Source of the DNA: Sphingomonas asaccharolytica NBRC 15499 | GTDB taxonomy: Bacteria; Pseudomonadota; Alphaproteobacteria; Sphingomonadales; Sphingomonadaceae | Length of the DNA: 64,000 nt | NCBI RefSeq assembly: GCF_001598355.1 | Contig: NZ_BCYU01000003.1 | Location: 1-64,000, forward strand | Direction of reading: 5' to 3' | Part shown: positions 16,743 to 25,724 of the stretch, piece by piece | How the letters are laid out: every line of letters begins with the position of its first letter | Numbering within the stretch: the first letter of the stretch is position 1 | Position numbers and translations under genes: made by a program | The notes under the pieces: model-generated | Told to the model about the DNA's origin: nothing | What the model saw: only the letters and a program-made list of their open reading frames with translations | Databases searched by the model: none

Positions 16743-16791
16743 CGATCGATTACCGCGGGAACGGGTCGGCCGGCGCCGGGTTGTCGACGGC

Positions 16792-17016
16792 ATGAAGCGC
16801 GCTCGTTCCCGCTACGAAGTATTCCCGGCCAAGGCCGTCTTGGCTGGCGGACGCTTCCGTATAGCTTGGGCTTGGCGACGCCTCGCACGCTCAGGCACAA
16901 CCCGCCATGCGGCACTCTTCGAGACGCTCGAAGACTGCTTGACCTCGATCAATCGCCATTCGCGCGCCCAGGCACTGCCGACGATCCGCGTCATCCTCGA
17001 CCCGACGGAAGGCTAG
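16792..17016 (+). CDS. Small hypothetical protein
   Basis: 74 aa, ATG at 16792, no ribosome binding site seen. Basic and compact, it ends with a plausible fold (FETLEDCLTSINRHSRAQ) distantly like YegP/DUF1508 repeats, but I cannot assign it. GGAAC-N16-GGTT (16758-16782) just upstream is one base off the EcfG consensus. Without this gene the stretch 16743-17058 would be empty. Confidence 0.4.
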   Translation: MKRARSRYEVFPAKAVLAGGRFRIAWAWRRLARSGTTRHAALFETLEDCLTSINRHSRAQALPTIRVILDPTEG

Positions 17017-17058
17017 TGGGCAAACGCGTCGCGATCATCTTTGCCCGTCGCGCGCTAG

Positions 17059-17967
17059 TCAGGACGACACGCTGAATGGCGGCGTCATGGCAGTATCGCT
17101 CTCCAGATAGGCCTCGATAGCCGGGGGCAGGAGCTCGCTATCGAGAATGTCGAGATGATTGGCGTTTGGCACGATCATCAAGCGGGACGCGCTGCGCCCC
17201 TTCGCGAAACCGTCTGCCTTGCCGCCGCCCATCAATTCGAAAAGCGCAAGGGCATGCGCGGGACGAACGCTGTCGGCGTCGCCACCGATCATCAATATCG
17301 GTGCCTTCACACCGTTGGCGATCGCATCGCTCCAGTCGTAGCGCGACGACATCAACCGTGAAACGTTGCGCACGAGCAGCGGCCAATCCTGCGGGCGTGG
17401 GGCCGCTTTCTCATAGGCCTGGTGCCATTTGGATCCCTTCATCGCCTCGCCATCCATCGCCTGGGTGCCGGCCAACACTTCGGGAAACCAGCCGTCGGTC
17501 GCATGCGGTGCAGAAATGACGACCAGCTTTCGCACCTTGTCGGCGTGACGCAGGCCGAGCTGCAAGGTGACTCCGCCGCCCACCGAATAGCCCGCAACGT
17601 CGACCCGGCCCAATCCGAGCACCGCGATCAGCCCCGCGATGTCGTCGGCCATCGCTTCATAGGTCATTGGCCGACCGTTGTCCGCGGTATGGCCGTGCCC
17701 TTGCAACTCCACTGCAATCACTCGCCGTTTGGCCGCGAGGGCCGGAAGCAGGCGCCCGAAAATGGCATCGATCGTCCCCAGGCCACCATGGAGCAGGATC
17801 AGCGGCGTACCGGCGCCGTGGCTTTCATAATAGAGTTCGATCCCGTTGACTGCGACATACTGTCCCTTGTTCGTCATGATCTTCTTCCCTTGGGCTGGCG
17901 GAACGGTCGAGACGGCCGCGGCGACCGTCAACGCGGCTGCCGCGCGCAAAAGGTCGCGTCTCAACAT
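17059..17967 (-). CDS. Exported alpha/beta hydrolase
   Basis: 302 aa. ATG at 17967 has GGAGG right upstream and overlaps the end of the MFS gene by 7 bases. The N-terminus has RRDLLR and a hydrophobic stretch ending near residue 26, resembling a Tat-type signal. The catalytic machinery is clear: oxyanion HGGLG near 60, nucleophile Ser128 in GYSVGG, acid in GGDADSV and base in NANHLD. It resembles esterases or lactonases of the prolyl-aminopeptidase-like type. Coupled translation with the transporter, and the divergent MocR regulator, suggest a joint uptake and hydrolysis or detoxification role; the substrate is unknown. Confidence 0.85.
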   Translation of the reverse strand: MLRRDLLRAAAALTVAAAVSTVPPAQGKKIMTNKGQYVAVNGIELYYESHGAGTPLILLHGGLGTIDAIFGRLLPALAAKRRVIAVELQGHGHTADNGRPMTYEAMADDIAGLIAVLGLGRVDVAGYSVGGGVTLQLGLRHADKVRKLVVISAPHATDGWFPEVLAGTQAMDGEAMKGSKWHQAYEKAAPRPQDWPLLVRNVSRLMSSRYDWSDAIANGVKAPILMIGGDADSVRPAHALALFELMGGGKADGFAKGRSASRLMIVPNANHLDILDSELLPPAIEAYLESDTAMTPPFSVSS

Positions 17968-19139
17968 GACCCCCTCCGCGTTTCGCAAATCAGGAAAATG
18001 ATGCACGCAATCGCCGCGAGGCCGATCGCGGCAATCGCGAAAGCGGCGGCATATCCGCCGGCGGCGGCCAATGCCCCGATCCCGAGCCCTCCCAGGCCCA
18101 GCCCGGCGTCATAAGCCGCGTTCCACACCGCGCTGACGCCGTCCGCATGGGTCGGAGCGGCACGTTGCAGCAATTGCGTCAGCGTCGCGCTCTGCAACAC
18201 GCCGAACGCGGCGCCGCTGCCGACCATGCCCGCGATCACCGCCGCATCACCTGGCAAGGCCAGGCAGAACATCGCTGCAGTGGTACTTACCACGCCTGCA
18301 ATTATTGCTTTCTTCGGGCCGTGACGGTCGATCGAACGGCCCGTCGCCAACCGCGCGACAGCGGAGGCGATGCCCTGCAGCAGCAAGGCGAGCATGATCG
18401 TCGTCACAGCGACTTCGCGGTGCGCCAGCGGCAGGAAGGTGATCGTAGCGCCCACCGCAATCGCGCCGATCGCCAGGGCACCGGCCGGCCATGCCGAGAC
18501 ACGGAGCGCAGGAAGGGCATGCGGTTGGTGCTGTCCATCCGCAGGCGCCACCCGGCCGGGAAAGGCCGCGAGTCCAGCCAATGCCCCGAGCCCCATCGCG
18601 GCGGCAATGCTTGCCGTTACGATGGGGCCGAACGCCGCCAGCGCCCAGGGCCCGAGCGGTACGCCTAGGATCGCCGGCAGCGCCGATGCCAGTCCATAAA
18701 TGCCCATCGCCTCGGCGCGGCGGCTCGCCGGCGCCAACGATGCGGCAAGTCCGCATGCTGCGACCAGGAGGACGCCAAGGCCAAGCCCCCGCGCCGCGCA
18801 GCTCGCCAACACGATAGTCACGTCGTTCGAAAAGGCGACCAGCGCGGGCAGCGCGAGCACCAGCAACGCGATGGCGGTCGCCAAGCGGCGGCCCAGCCGC
18901 GCGATCAACCGCGGCGCGATCACTTCCCCGACGATCGTCGTCGCCATCAGTGCGGCGGTCGTCGATCCTGCGGCCAGTTCGCCGTCCAAAACGGCGGCAT
19001 GCGCCGGCACGGCCGACAGCAACAGATAGAAGCTGCCCATCGCCATCGCGATCGTGCCGCATAGCGCCAGCATCGGCGCGGTGAGAATGGGGTCACGCCG
19101 ATGGCCGGCGATCTTTGTTTCAAGTGCGAACGTGCCCAT
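17961..19139 (-). CDS. MFS transporter
   Basis: 392 aa, ATG at 19139. Twelve hydrophobic segments can be followed. The loop 2-3 signature is reduced to PRLIARLGRRLATA, and the second half repeats it as ATGRSIDRHGPKKA, typical of drug and metabolite efflux members of the major facilitator superfamily. It overlaps the hydrolase gene by 7 bases and is divergent from the MocR-type regulator, with 56 bp between the starts, so the regulator probably controls this pair. Confidence 0.87.
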   Translation of the reverse strand: MGTFALETKIAGHRRDPILTAPMLALCGTIAMAMGSFYLLLSAVPAHAAVLDGELAAGSTTAALMATTIVGEVIAPRLIARLGRRLATAIALLVLALPALVAFSNDVTIVLASCAARGLGLGVLLVAACGLAASLAPASRRAEAMGIYGLASALPAILGVPLGPWALAAFGPIVTASIAAAMGLGALAGLAAFPGRVAPADGQHQPHALPALRVSAWPAGALAIGAIAVGATITFLPLAHREVAVTTIMLALLLQGIASAVARLATGRSIDRHGPKKAIIAGVVSTTAAMFCLALPGDAAVIAGMVGSGAAFGVLQSATLTQLLQRAAPTHADGVSAVWNAAYDAGLGLGGLGIGALAAAGGYAAAFAIAAIGLAAIACIIFLICETRRGSC

Positions 19140-19180
19140 CGGGATTTCCTCCGGCTTTGCTGTCGGAGGAGTAACGCGCT

Positions 19181-19229
19181 ACTGGTATCGTCGTGATGAC
19201 CAGTTATGGGCAGATATTGTTGACCAGTT
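19181..19229. promoter_or_regulatory. Putative MocR operator repeats
   Basis: ACTGGT (19181-19186) and its complement ACCAGT (19199-19204) face each other, and TGACCAGTT occurs twice (19197-19205 and 19221-19229), 24 bp apart. Direct or mixed repeats of this sort are typical for MocR/GabR-type regulators. The repeats overlap the start of the regulator gene, implying autoregulation. Confidence 0.45.
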
Positions 19230-20632
19230 CGGCACCGGATCTACCTTTTGCTCTGGAGCGAACGGCGGGTGAAAGTCTGACATCGCAACTTCGCCGTCGA
19301 TTGCTCGATGCACTCCGCTCGGGATCGTTGCGCGCCGGCGTTCAGCTACCCTCGACGCGCGCCCTGGCGGCCCAGTTGGGCGTATCGCGCCCGCTCGTGC
19401 TTGATGTCTATGCCCAGCTTGCGGCGGAAGGATATCTGATCCTGCGTCGCGGTGCGCGACCCGTGGTGGCGGCGGTCGGCGCGACAATGGCCGCCGAGGC
19501 GCAGATCGCACCACCCACCGATCACATTCGGTTCGATCTACGCCCGGCCATGCCCGATGTTGGGCAGTTTCCTCGCAAGGCGTGGTTGCGTGCAATCCGC
19601 AATGTCCTCGGCGAATTGCCGGCCGGCGAGCTCGGTTATGGCGATTTGCGCGGCAGCATCGTGCTGCGCACCGTAATTGCCGATTATCTTGGTCGCGTCC
19701 GAGGCGTAATCGCCGACCCGAGCAGGATCTACATCACCAGCGGCTTTGCCGAGGGCCGCGCGCTGACCAGCGCTGCGTTTCATGCGCGAGGCATACGGCG
19801 CCTCGCGGTCGAGAATCCCAGCTACAGCGATTGGATTGCGGTCGACAAAGCGGGCCTTACCCGCATCCCTATTCCGGTCGACGAGCGCGGAATGGATATC
19901 GATGCGCTGGACGCCTCCTCCGCCCAGGCAGCGTTCGTGACACCTTCGCACCAATTCCCGATCGGCGGCGTGCTCAGCGCGGATCGTCGGCAACGGCTCG
20001 TCTGTTGGCTACGCGATCGTAACGGCTTCGCGCTGGAGGACGATTACGACGCCGAATTTCGCTACGATCAGGCACCCGTCGGGGCGTTGCAGGGGCTCGC
20101 GCCCGATCGCGTTATCTATGCCGGTACCGCCAGCAAGACGCTTGCGCCGGCGCTCCGTCTCGGTTGGCTGGTCGTCCCGCCGGACCTCGTCGGAACGATG
20201 AACGACGAACTGCGCCGCTGGAGCGAAGGCCCGCCCCGGATCGACCAGGACGCGCTCGCCGACCTGATCGAGTCTGGTTTTTACGACCGGCACTTGCGAC
20301 GGATGCGGCGACTCTATCGCGATCGCCGCGACCGTCTGATCGATCGCCTGGCTCGCGCTTTGCCCGGGTTGGAAATCGAAGGCGCAGCGGCGGGGCTGCA
20401 CGTGACGTTGCGCCTTCCAGCGGCAATCGACGAAGCCAGCGAAATGGCGATCGTCGCCGCGCTCGGCCGGCGCGGCGTCGCGACCGAAGGGCTCTCTCGA
20501 TACAGCCGAACCGCTGCCGGGCCGCGCCGGCTATTCCTGGGCTATGGTCGCGCGTCCGACAGCGCGATCGACCAGGGTGTGGACGTGCTCGCCGAGATCG
20601 TCGAGGCAGCTGTGGCGCGTATCTCGCGTTGA
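19196..20632 (+). CDS. MocR family regulator (GntR HTH plus aminotransferase-like domain)
   Basis: 478 aa from the ATG at 19196; a GTG at 19193 directly precedes it. A GntR-type winged HTH covers about 25-90 (SLTSQLRRRLLDALRSGSLR, then STRALAAQLGVSRPLVLDVY). The aminotransferase class I-like domain fills 110-470, with Asp283 region EDDYDAEFRYD and Lys314 in GTASKTLAPALRLGW as the expected PLP lysine. MocR proteins sense PLP or amino-acid ligands and often control a divergent neighbour, here the MFS and hydrolase genes. No Shine-Dalgarno is visible. Confidence 0.88.
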   Translation: MTSYGQILLTSSAPDLPFALERTAGESLTSQLRRRLLDALRSGSLRAGVQLPSTRALAAQLGVSRPLVLDVYAQLAAEGYLILRRGARPVVAAVGATMAAEAQIAPPTDHIRFDLRPAMPDVGQFPRKAWLRAIRNVLGELPAGELGYGDLRGSIVLRTVIADYLGRVRGVIADPSRIYITSGFAEGRALTSAAFHARGIRRLAVENPSYSDWIAVDKAGLTRIPIPVDERGMDIDALDASSAQAAFVTPSHQFPIGGVLSADRRQRLVCWLRDRNGFALEDDYDAEFRYDQAPVGALQGLAPDRVIYAGTASKTLAPALRLGWLVVPPDLVGTMNDELRRWSEGPPRIDQDALADLIESGFYDRHLRRMRRLYRDRRDRLIDRLARALPGLEIEGAAAGLHVTLRLPAAIDEASEMAIVAALGRRGVATEGLSRYSRTAAGPRRLFLGYGRASDSAIDQGVDVLAEIVEAAVARISR

Positions 20633-20683
20633 ATGGATAATGGGCGATCGGCTTGATGCAGGCGAGCACGCACTCGCCGGGTT

Positions 20684-21466
20684 CTATTTCGGCCAGGTCG
20701 GCGTCGGCGTTGGCGCAGCGGTCGGTGAGGGTTGCGGCTGCATCGCCTTCTGCCATTCCGGCGACAGATCGGCGATACCCGGCGACGCCGGAAAGCGCGT
20801 GCGTGCCGTCGCGAACAAGGTGCGCGCCGTCGCCGCCCCGGGAACGGTCGCATTGATACCGACCCAGCGCCAATGCCACGGTTCCCACGTCACCCCCTGC
20901 GCATTGCCCGGCGGGAACGACAATTCGAATCCGAACTCGGTCGCATGCTGCAACAGCCATTTGCCCGGCGGTGTATTGGCGATGCAGTCGCTGACATCGC
21001 CGCAGCCGCGGGTAAGTGGCCGGATGGCGAAATCGAGCGCGTAACCTGTGGCGTGCTCGCTATAGCCAGGCGGGCCCGAGCTTTTCGCGCGCTCGGCGGC
21101 ATCCTTGCATCGCTTGCCCGGTCCGATCTGTCCGCAGAAGATTTGGCGCTGGCGTTCGATCGTGCGGAAACAGGATATGCCGCGCAACTTGCCTTTCACT
21201 TCCGGCACCTGATCGGCAGCGGCGAGCAACGCGGTCATCGCCACCGCGGCGTCATGATGCAGTTGGCATGGCCGCCCCGCCCCGAAATTGCCGGGAATAG
21301 CCACCATGTCGGCCGGATTGCCTTCCGGATAGGGAATATGTCCCAACATCCGTCCGTCCGGCAGCGGGTCGATAGTCTGGCCGTTGCACAAGGTGACCGG
21401 GGTCAGCGCGAGAGCGGCGGCGGGAGCGAACAGGAACAGGGCAACCAGCAACCAGCGCAACGGCAT
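20684..21466 (-). CDS. Secreted M15-family peptidase (D-alanyl-D-alanine carboxypeptidase-like)
   Basis: 260 aa, ATG at 21466 with GGAG upstream. A signal peptide of about 21 residues ends in ALA. The VanY-like domain shows His138 and Asp145 in YSEHATGYALDFA and Glu195 and His198 in WEPWHWRW, the zinc-binding and catalytic set for M15 peptidases. It would trim peptidoglycan stem peptides in the periplasm. Six Cys residues may form disulfides. The C-terminal 25 residues are Pro/Thr-rich. It is divergent from the pseudouridine synthase gene and convergent with the MocR gene. Confidence 0.88.
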   Translation of the reverse strand: MPLRWLLVALFLFAPAAALALTPVTLCNGQTIDPLPDGRMLGHIPYPEGNPADMVAIPGNFGAGRPCQLHHDAAVAMTALLAAADQVPEVKGKLRGISCFRTIERQRQIFCGQIGPGKRCKDAAERAKSSGPPGYSEHATGYALDFAIRPLTRGCGDVSDCIANTPPGKWLLQHATEFGFELSFPPGNAQGVTWEPWHWRWVGINATVPGAATARTLFATARTRFPASPGIADLSPEWQKAMQPQPSPTAAPTPTPTWPK

Positions 21467-21540
21467 CAATATGCTCCGTGGGGGGAAACAAAGCGCACAA
21501 CCACTGGCACGCGGGCGGCTTGAGTGGCAAGGGGTGCGCC

Positions 21541-22194
21541 ATGCTGGCGGATAAGGTGTTGTTCCTCGACGGTGAGGCGATGGTAATCGACAAGCCTGCC
21601 GGCTTGCCGGTCGATCCGCCGCGCCGCGGCGGGATCAGTCTGGAGAACCATCTAGACAGCCTGACCTTCGGGTTCCAGCGCTGGCCGATGGCGGTGCACC
21701 GGCTCGACCAGGACACGTCGGGTTGCCTCCTGCTCTCGCGAAATCCCAAAGCGCATGCCCGGCTGCAACAGGCGTTCGAGGCGAACCGCGTGGAGAAACG
21801 CTATCTCGCCGTACTTGAGGGCGTACCGGTGGACAGCGAGGGCGTGATCGACCTGCCGCTGGCCAAGGTCTCGACGCGAGAAGAAGGGTGGCGGATGACC
21901 GGTTCGCCCGAGGGCAAGGCCGCGCGCACCGCTTGGCGCGTGCTGCGCACCGAAGGCGGACGGGCGCTCGTCGAATTCCGTCCGGCGACCGGCCGGACCC
22001 ATCAGATTCGCGTCCATGCGCTCGAGGGAGTGGGTATGCCAGTGGTGGGGGATCCGGTCTATGGCCGCGCCGATACGCTCGGCATGCTGCTCCATGCCGC
22101 CGAACTGATTATCCCGCGTGACGGCAAGCCGGCGATCGAGGCGGTCGCGCCGATCCCCGAACGGTTCGTCGCGGCGGGCTTTGGTCATGAGTGA
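21541..22194 (+). CDS. RluA-family RNA pseudouridine synthase
   Basis: 217 aa; ATG at 21541 with AAGGGG upstream. It converts uridine to pseudouridine in rRNA or tRNA. The catalytic Asp56 lies in HRLDQDTSG, with DKPAGLPVD before it and RPATGRTHQIRVH after, as in the RluA group. No S4 domain is present, so it resembles the short RluA/TruC type. Its end overlaps the start of arfB by 8 bases. Confidence 0.9.
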   Translation: MLADKVLFLDGEAMVIDKPAGLPVDPPRRGGISLENHLDSLTFGFQRWPMAVHRLDQDTSGCLLLSRNPKAHARLQQAFEANRVEKRYLAVLEGVPVDSEGVIDLPLAKVSTREEGWRMTGSPEGKAARTAWRVLRTEGGRALVEFRPATGRTHQIRVHALEGVGMPVVGDPVYGRADTLGMLLHAAELIIPRDGKPAIEAVAPIPERFVAAGFGHE

Positions 22195-22606
22195 CGGCGA
22201 CGGCTGGGTCGACCGTATCGATACAGCCATCGTCGAAGAGCGTTTCCTCGCCGCGACTGGCCCCGGCGGGCAGAACGTCAACAAGGTTGCGACCGCGGTC
22301 CAGCTTCGCGTCAACGTCTTCGCGCTCGGGCTCCAGCCTTTTGCTTATGAACGGCTCAAGGAACTGGCCGGCAGCAAGATGACCGCCGGGGGCGAATTGC
22401 TGGTCACCGCGCGCCGTTTCCGCACACAGGAAGCGAACCGACAGGATGCGCGCGAGCGGCTGGCCGAACTGGTCCGCGCCGCGCACGTACGCCAGGCCAA
22501 ACGCGTCAAGACCAGGCCGTCGCGCGCGGCCAAAGCGCGGCGCGTCGACGAGAAAAAGGGGCGCAGTACGGTAAAGGCCGGGCGCGGCAAGGTCCGTATC
22601 GACTAA
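22187..22606 (+). CDS. arfB: Alternative ribosome rescue factor ArfB (peptidyl-tRNA hydrolase)
   Basis: 139 aa, ATG at 22187 overlapping the previous stop (ATGAGTGA). The GGQ motif at 27-29 (TGPGGQNVNKVAT) catalyses release of the peptide on stalled ribosomes lacking a stop codon. The core follows, and the C-terminal 35 residues are strongly basic, matching the tail that ArfB inserts in the mRNA channel. Length matches the family (about 140 aa). Coupling with an RNA modification enzyme is plausible. Confidence 0.93.
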   Translation: MSDGDGWVDRIDTAIVEERFLAATGPGGQNVNKVATAVQLRVNVFALGLQPFAYERLKELAGSKMTAGGELLVTARRFRTQEANRQDARERLAELVRAAHVRQAKRVKTRPSRAAKARRVDEKKGRSTVKAGRGKVRID

Positions 22607-22616
22607 AGGGATAAGG

Positions 22617-23291
22617 ATGGCGAAACCGAGCCCGAACCTGCGCCGCTACACCAGTTTGCCGGTAGTGATCGACATGCTGATGAACGAGCGGATCACACTC
22701 GTCAGCCCGTCGGCCTGGGTCGACGCCAACGACCGCAAGGCGATGGCGGTGTATCAGGAACATCTCGGCCACGGCTTCGTCGGCGCGGTCTGCCTGACCG
22801 AAGCGCCCGAAACCTTCCATCACTGGCAGGTGTTCGCCGGCGGATCGGCGGGCGTGTGCGTCCATTTCGACAAGGCGCGGTTCTGCGCGATGTTCGATGG
22901 CCGCAGCAATTGCCTGATCGGGCCGGTCGATTATGTCCGCATCGCCGATATCGCGACGATCGACGCCAGTGACATCCATCGCCTGCCGTTCATGAAGCGG
23001 GCCGGTTTCCGCGACGAAGCCGAGTTCCGCGCGATCGCCGTCGGCGGGGACGAGGACGAGGTGATCCACATCCCGCTCGATCGCACCGCCATCAGCCGCA
23101 TCACCTTCAGTCCGACCATCCCGCCCGCGCTGGTCGACACCACGCGGCGGTTGCTCCATCAGCTTCCCGGCTGGGAAAAGCTCCGCATCGTCCAGTCGCG
23201 CCTGACCGACAGCGAATCGTGGCAACGCGCGCTGGAGAAATATCCGGCGCGGCATGCGGGAGGCACGACGAAAACGCGGAAAAAAGGATGA
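22617..23291 (+). CDS. DUF2971 domain protein
   Basis: 224 aa, ATG at 22617 with AAGG just upstream, 10 bp after arfB. The N-terminus LRRYTSLPVVIDMLMNERI then LVSPSAWVDANDR is the typical DUF2971 opening, and CLTEAPETFHHWQVFAGGS the central part. DUF2971 proteins are often linked with defence loci or toxin-like systems, but no role is shown and there is no partner here. The C-terminus is basic. Confidence 0.7.
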   Translation: MAKPSPNLRRYTSLPVVIDMLMNERITLVSPSAWVDANDRKAMAVYQEHLGHGFVGAVCLTEAPETFHHWQVFAGGSAGVCVHFDKARFCAMFDGRSNCLIGPVDYVRIADIATIDASDIHRLPFMKRAGFRDEAEFRAIAVGGDEDEVIHIPLDRTAISRITFSPTIPPALVDTTRRLLHQLPGWEKLRIVQSRLTDSESWQRALEKYPARHAGGTTKTRKKG

Positions 23292-23295
23292 CCCC

Positions 23296-23697
23296 ATGCA
23301 TCCGACCTTGCTGAGAGGACTTAGCGTGATCGGCGTCGCCATCGTCGTTGCGCTGGCCGTCATCTGGCTGTCGAGAAGCCCGCCCGACGACATCATCCCG
23401 GTGGAATTCCGGGGGATATGGCTCGATCCGGGCGCCGACTGTCAGGATACGAGCGCTCAGATGCGGATAACGGGCAGCACGATCAACTACGACCGATTGT
23501 CCTTTAAAGCAGACGGCCTGGCGGAACGGCGAGAAGACACCGTCTCATTGACTGGAGAGTCGTTCCCGAACGGAGAGGCGGTGCGAGAGACGGTCCAGCT
23601 TCGCGTGCAGGATCATCGCACTAGGCTCGTCATCGTCACGCACGATCTGACGCGCCAGGGTTCGTTTGTCAGATGTCCCTCGCCGGACAAGGAATGA
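23296..23697 (+). CDS. Hypothetical membrane-anchored protein
   Basis: 133 aa, ATG at 23296 with AAGGATG upstream. One N-terminal membrane segment (SVIGVAIVVALAVIWL) is followed by about 105 residues that would face the periplasm and look beta-rich, with two Cys (residues about 48 and 128) that could form a disulfide. No domain recognised. It begins 4 bp after the DUF2971 stop and may belong to the same transcript. Confidence 0.65.
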   Translation: MHPTLLRGLSVIGVAIVVALAVIWLSRSPPDDIIPVEFRGIWLDPGADCQDTSAQMRITGSTINYDRLSFKADGLAERREDTVSLTGESFPNGEAVRETVQLRVQDHRTRLVIVTHDLTRQGSFVRCPSPDKE

Positions 23698-23802
23698 TCG
23701 ACAGCGTTGCCCCGCTTGAGTGACGAGGTTGAGGCGAGCCTCTGCGGATCATTTTCTCGAAACCCCTCCCGCAAGCGAAGTGTGATCGCTACATCGCGGC
23801 GC

Positions 23803-24288
23803 ATGTACGCCTTCGACATCGCCGCCGGCTCAAAGCCTGATCTCTATCGCGACCTGCTCGCCGCCTGCGACGCCGTCACCGCGGATGAGCCCGATGGGGT
23901 CGCCAACATGGCCAATGTCGCCTCGCTGCTGTGGCAATATCTGCCCGATCTCAATTGGGCAGGTTTCTACCGCAATGTCGGCGACGAGCTCGTGCTCGGG
24001 CCGTTCCAGGGCAAGGCGGCGTGCATCCGCATTCCGTTCGGCAAGGGCGTATGCGGCGCCGCGGCGGCGACGCGTGAGACCCAGCTCGTCGCCGACGTCC
24101 ATGCTTTCCCTGGCCATATCGCGTGCGACGCCGCAAGCCGTGCCGAATTGGTCGTGCCGATCGTGGCGGGCGATCGCGTCGTCGCGGTGATCGATCTCGA
24201 CAGTCCCGAACCCTCGCGCTTCGATGATGAGGATGCCGCAGGAATCGAACAGATCGCCAGACTGTTGACGGACAGGGTTAACAACTGA
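23803..24288 (+). CDS. msrC: Free methionine-(R)-sulfoxide reductase (GAF domain)
   Basis: 161 aa from the ATG at 23803, the usual length for fRMsr; the frame is open 32 codons upstream without conserved sequence. One GAF domain holds Cys74, Cys84 and Cys108 (ACIRIPFGKGVCG and HIACD), the same spacing as Cys84, Cys94 and Cys118 of the E. coli enzyme. It reduces free methionine-R-sulfoxide using thioredoxin, protecting against oxidative damage. Confidence 0.9.
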   Translation: MYAFDIAAGSKPDLYRDLLAACDAVTADEPDGVANMANVASLLWQYLPDLNWAGFYRNVGDELVLGPFQGKAACIRIPFGKGVCGAAAATRETQLVADVHAFPGHIACDAASRAELVVPIVAGDRVVAVIDLDSPEPSRFDDEDAAGIEQIARLLTDRVNN

Positions 24289-24421
24289 ATCCTGATCCAG
24301 ATCGGGACAAACATAAGGCTGGTGAAAAACTGGCGGAAAATCGGGGTTTTTGGTACTCATTCCCAAGATTGATCGCGCCGGCTTGGTTAATGGCCGCGCC
24401 GAGTAACAGGGAGTGTTAACC

Positions 24422-25387
24422 ATGCGAACCCTAGTGATTGCTGCGGTTGTGGCCACATTGGCCTTTGGCGGAGGTGCCGCCGACGCCCAGCGACTCGGCA
24501 ATGGCGGCGCGCCCGCCGGCGGCTGGAGGGGCGGCCAACCGGCGCCGCAAGGCCAGCCGATGCCTCGCCCCAATCCCGGCCAATGGCAGGGGCCGCGTCC
24601 AGGCAATCCGGGCGGCTGGAACGGCAACGGCCCGCGTCCCGGCAATCCCGGTGGCTGGAACGGCAATGGCCCGCGCCCCGGTCATCCGGGGAATTGGAAC
24701 AATGGCGGCCAATGGCGCGGTAGCTGGAACGGCAATCGCAGCCGGTGGGGCAATCGCGTCGGCGGCTATTGGTGGGCCGGCGTCCAGGCGCCCGGCGGCT
24801 GGAACGGCTATTCGCGCATCAAGCGCGGCAAGCGCATCCCGAATTATTGGCTGTCGTCCAATTTCATGATCGGCGATTGGCAGCTCTACGGCCTGATGAC
24901 GCCGCCCGCCGGCTATTATTGGACGCGCTATTACAACGATGCGTTGCTCGTCGACCGGTATGGCGTGGTCTATGACGGCGCCTATGACATCAATTGGGAC
25001 CGTTATGACGACGGTTATGCCTATGACGACAGCAACGGCTATGCGTCCGGACCGGATTTTGGCGGCCCGGCTCCGGCCTTTGGCGCAGACTATGCTGTGC
25101 CGGGCTATGGCGGCAACAGTAGCTATTACGAGGAACGCACGGACTATCGCGCCGTGCCGCAGCCCGTACCGGCGCCGACCGTCGCCTATCGCGGTGGCTA
25201 TGCCGGCACCTATTACACCCCGCCAGGCACCACGACGACGATCGTGATTCCGGGCGCAACCACCACGACCACCACTACCGAATATATCACCGAGACGTAT
25301 CGCCCGGTCGCCCGCAAGGTCTATCGCGCGCCGGTGAGGAAGTGGCGGCCCAGGGTGCGGTGCACCTGCAGCTGCGGTTGCCGCTGA
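24422..25387 (+). CDS. RcnB-like secreted protein with Gly/Pro-rich repeats
   Basis: 321 aa. ATG at 24422 with AGGGAG upstream; a GTG at 24413 is less likely. Signal peptide ends near residue 23 (GGAADA/QRL). Residues about 30-105 are low complexity with a 13-residue repeat GPRPGNPGGWNGN (39 nt at DNA level). The central domain (about 110-200) with GWNGYSRIKRGKRIP, WQLYGLMTPPAGYYWTRY and DRYGVVYDGAYDINW is the RcnB/DUF1236-like domain of periplasmic proteins linked with nickel/cobalt homeostasis. A Thr-rich stretch precedes a Cys-containing C-terminus (CTCSCGC), which may bind metal. The role in metal handling is inference. Confidence 0.75.
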   Translation: MRTLVIAAVVATLAFGGGAADAQRLGNGGAPAGGWRGGQPAPQGQPMPRPNPGQWQGPRPGNPGGWNGNGPRPGNPGGWNGNGPRPGHPGNWNNGGQWRGSWNGNRSRWGNRVGGYWWAGVQAPGGWNGYSRIKRGKRIPNYWLSSNFMIGDWQLYGLMTPPAGYYWTRYYNDALLVDRYGVVYDGAYDINWDRYDDGYAYDDSNGYASGPDFGGPAPAFGADYAVPGYGGNSSYYEERTDYRAVPQPVPAPTVAYRGGYAGTYYTPPGTTTTIVIPGATTTTTTTEYITETYRPVARKVYRAPVRKWRPRVRCTCSCGCR

Positions 25388-25411
25388 TCTAACCAGTTCG
25401 TTGGGGGGACG

Positions 25412-25452
25412 CTGCCCGTCGTCGCTATCGCGACGGCGGGCAGTTCCGTTTG
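25412..25452 (+). terminator. Terminator-like hairpin after the RcnB-like gene
   Basis: CTGCCCGTCGTCGC (25412-25425), loop TATC and GCGACGGCGGGCAG (25430-25443) form a 14-bp stem with one G-T pair, followed by TTCCGTTT. The rest of the 337-bp gap to the TonB receptor (25388-25724) holds no gene I trust. Confidence 0.65.
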
Positions 25453-25724
25453 GGCGATGGCGGCATGAAGCAGGATGCGAATGGGTGGATCCAGCTGTTC
25501 GCCATCAAGCAGCGGCCACAAAGGATTGAGTCGCGAAAAGGTCATGTCCGCGACCTTTTCCGGCGCTCGGGTGGCAACTTTGTTCGCGTTGAAACTCAGC
25601 CCGACGCGCAACAAAGCTTTGTAACATCACGTATTGCAACGGCAAATTCTCCATTGCCGCATCCATCTTGCAGCAAAGATAGTTTATGCTACCGTTAGGC
25701 GTCTTCACTCGAAAAGGAGTGGTT

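Noticed and set aside
16758..16782. Third EcfG promoter
   Set aside because: GGAAC-N16-GGTT has one mismatch in the -10 and the downstream gene is itself uncertain, so it is only mentioned under that gene.
24594..24710. CRISPR-like regular repeat of 39 bp
   Set aside because: The units are adjacent without spacers and encode the Gly/Pro repeat of the RcnB-like protein.
25450..25698. Short plus-strand open frame before the TonB receptor
   Set aside because: No ribosome binding site, low-complexity composition and position in a gap with a terminator; no support for coding.
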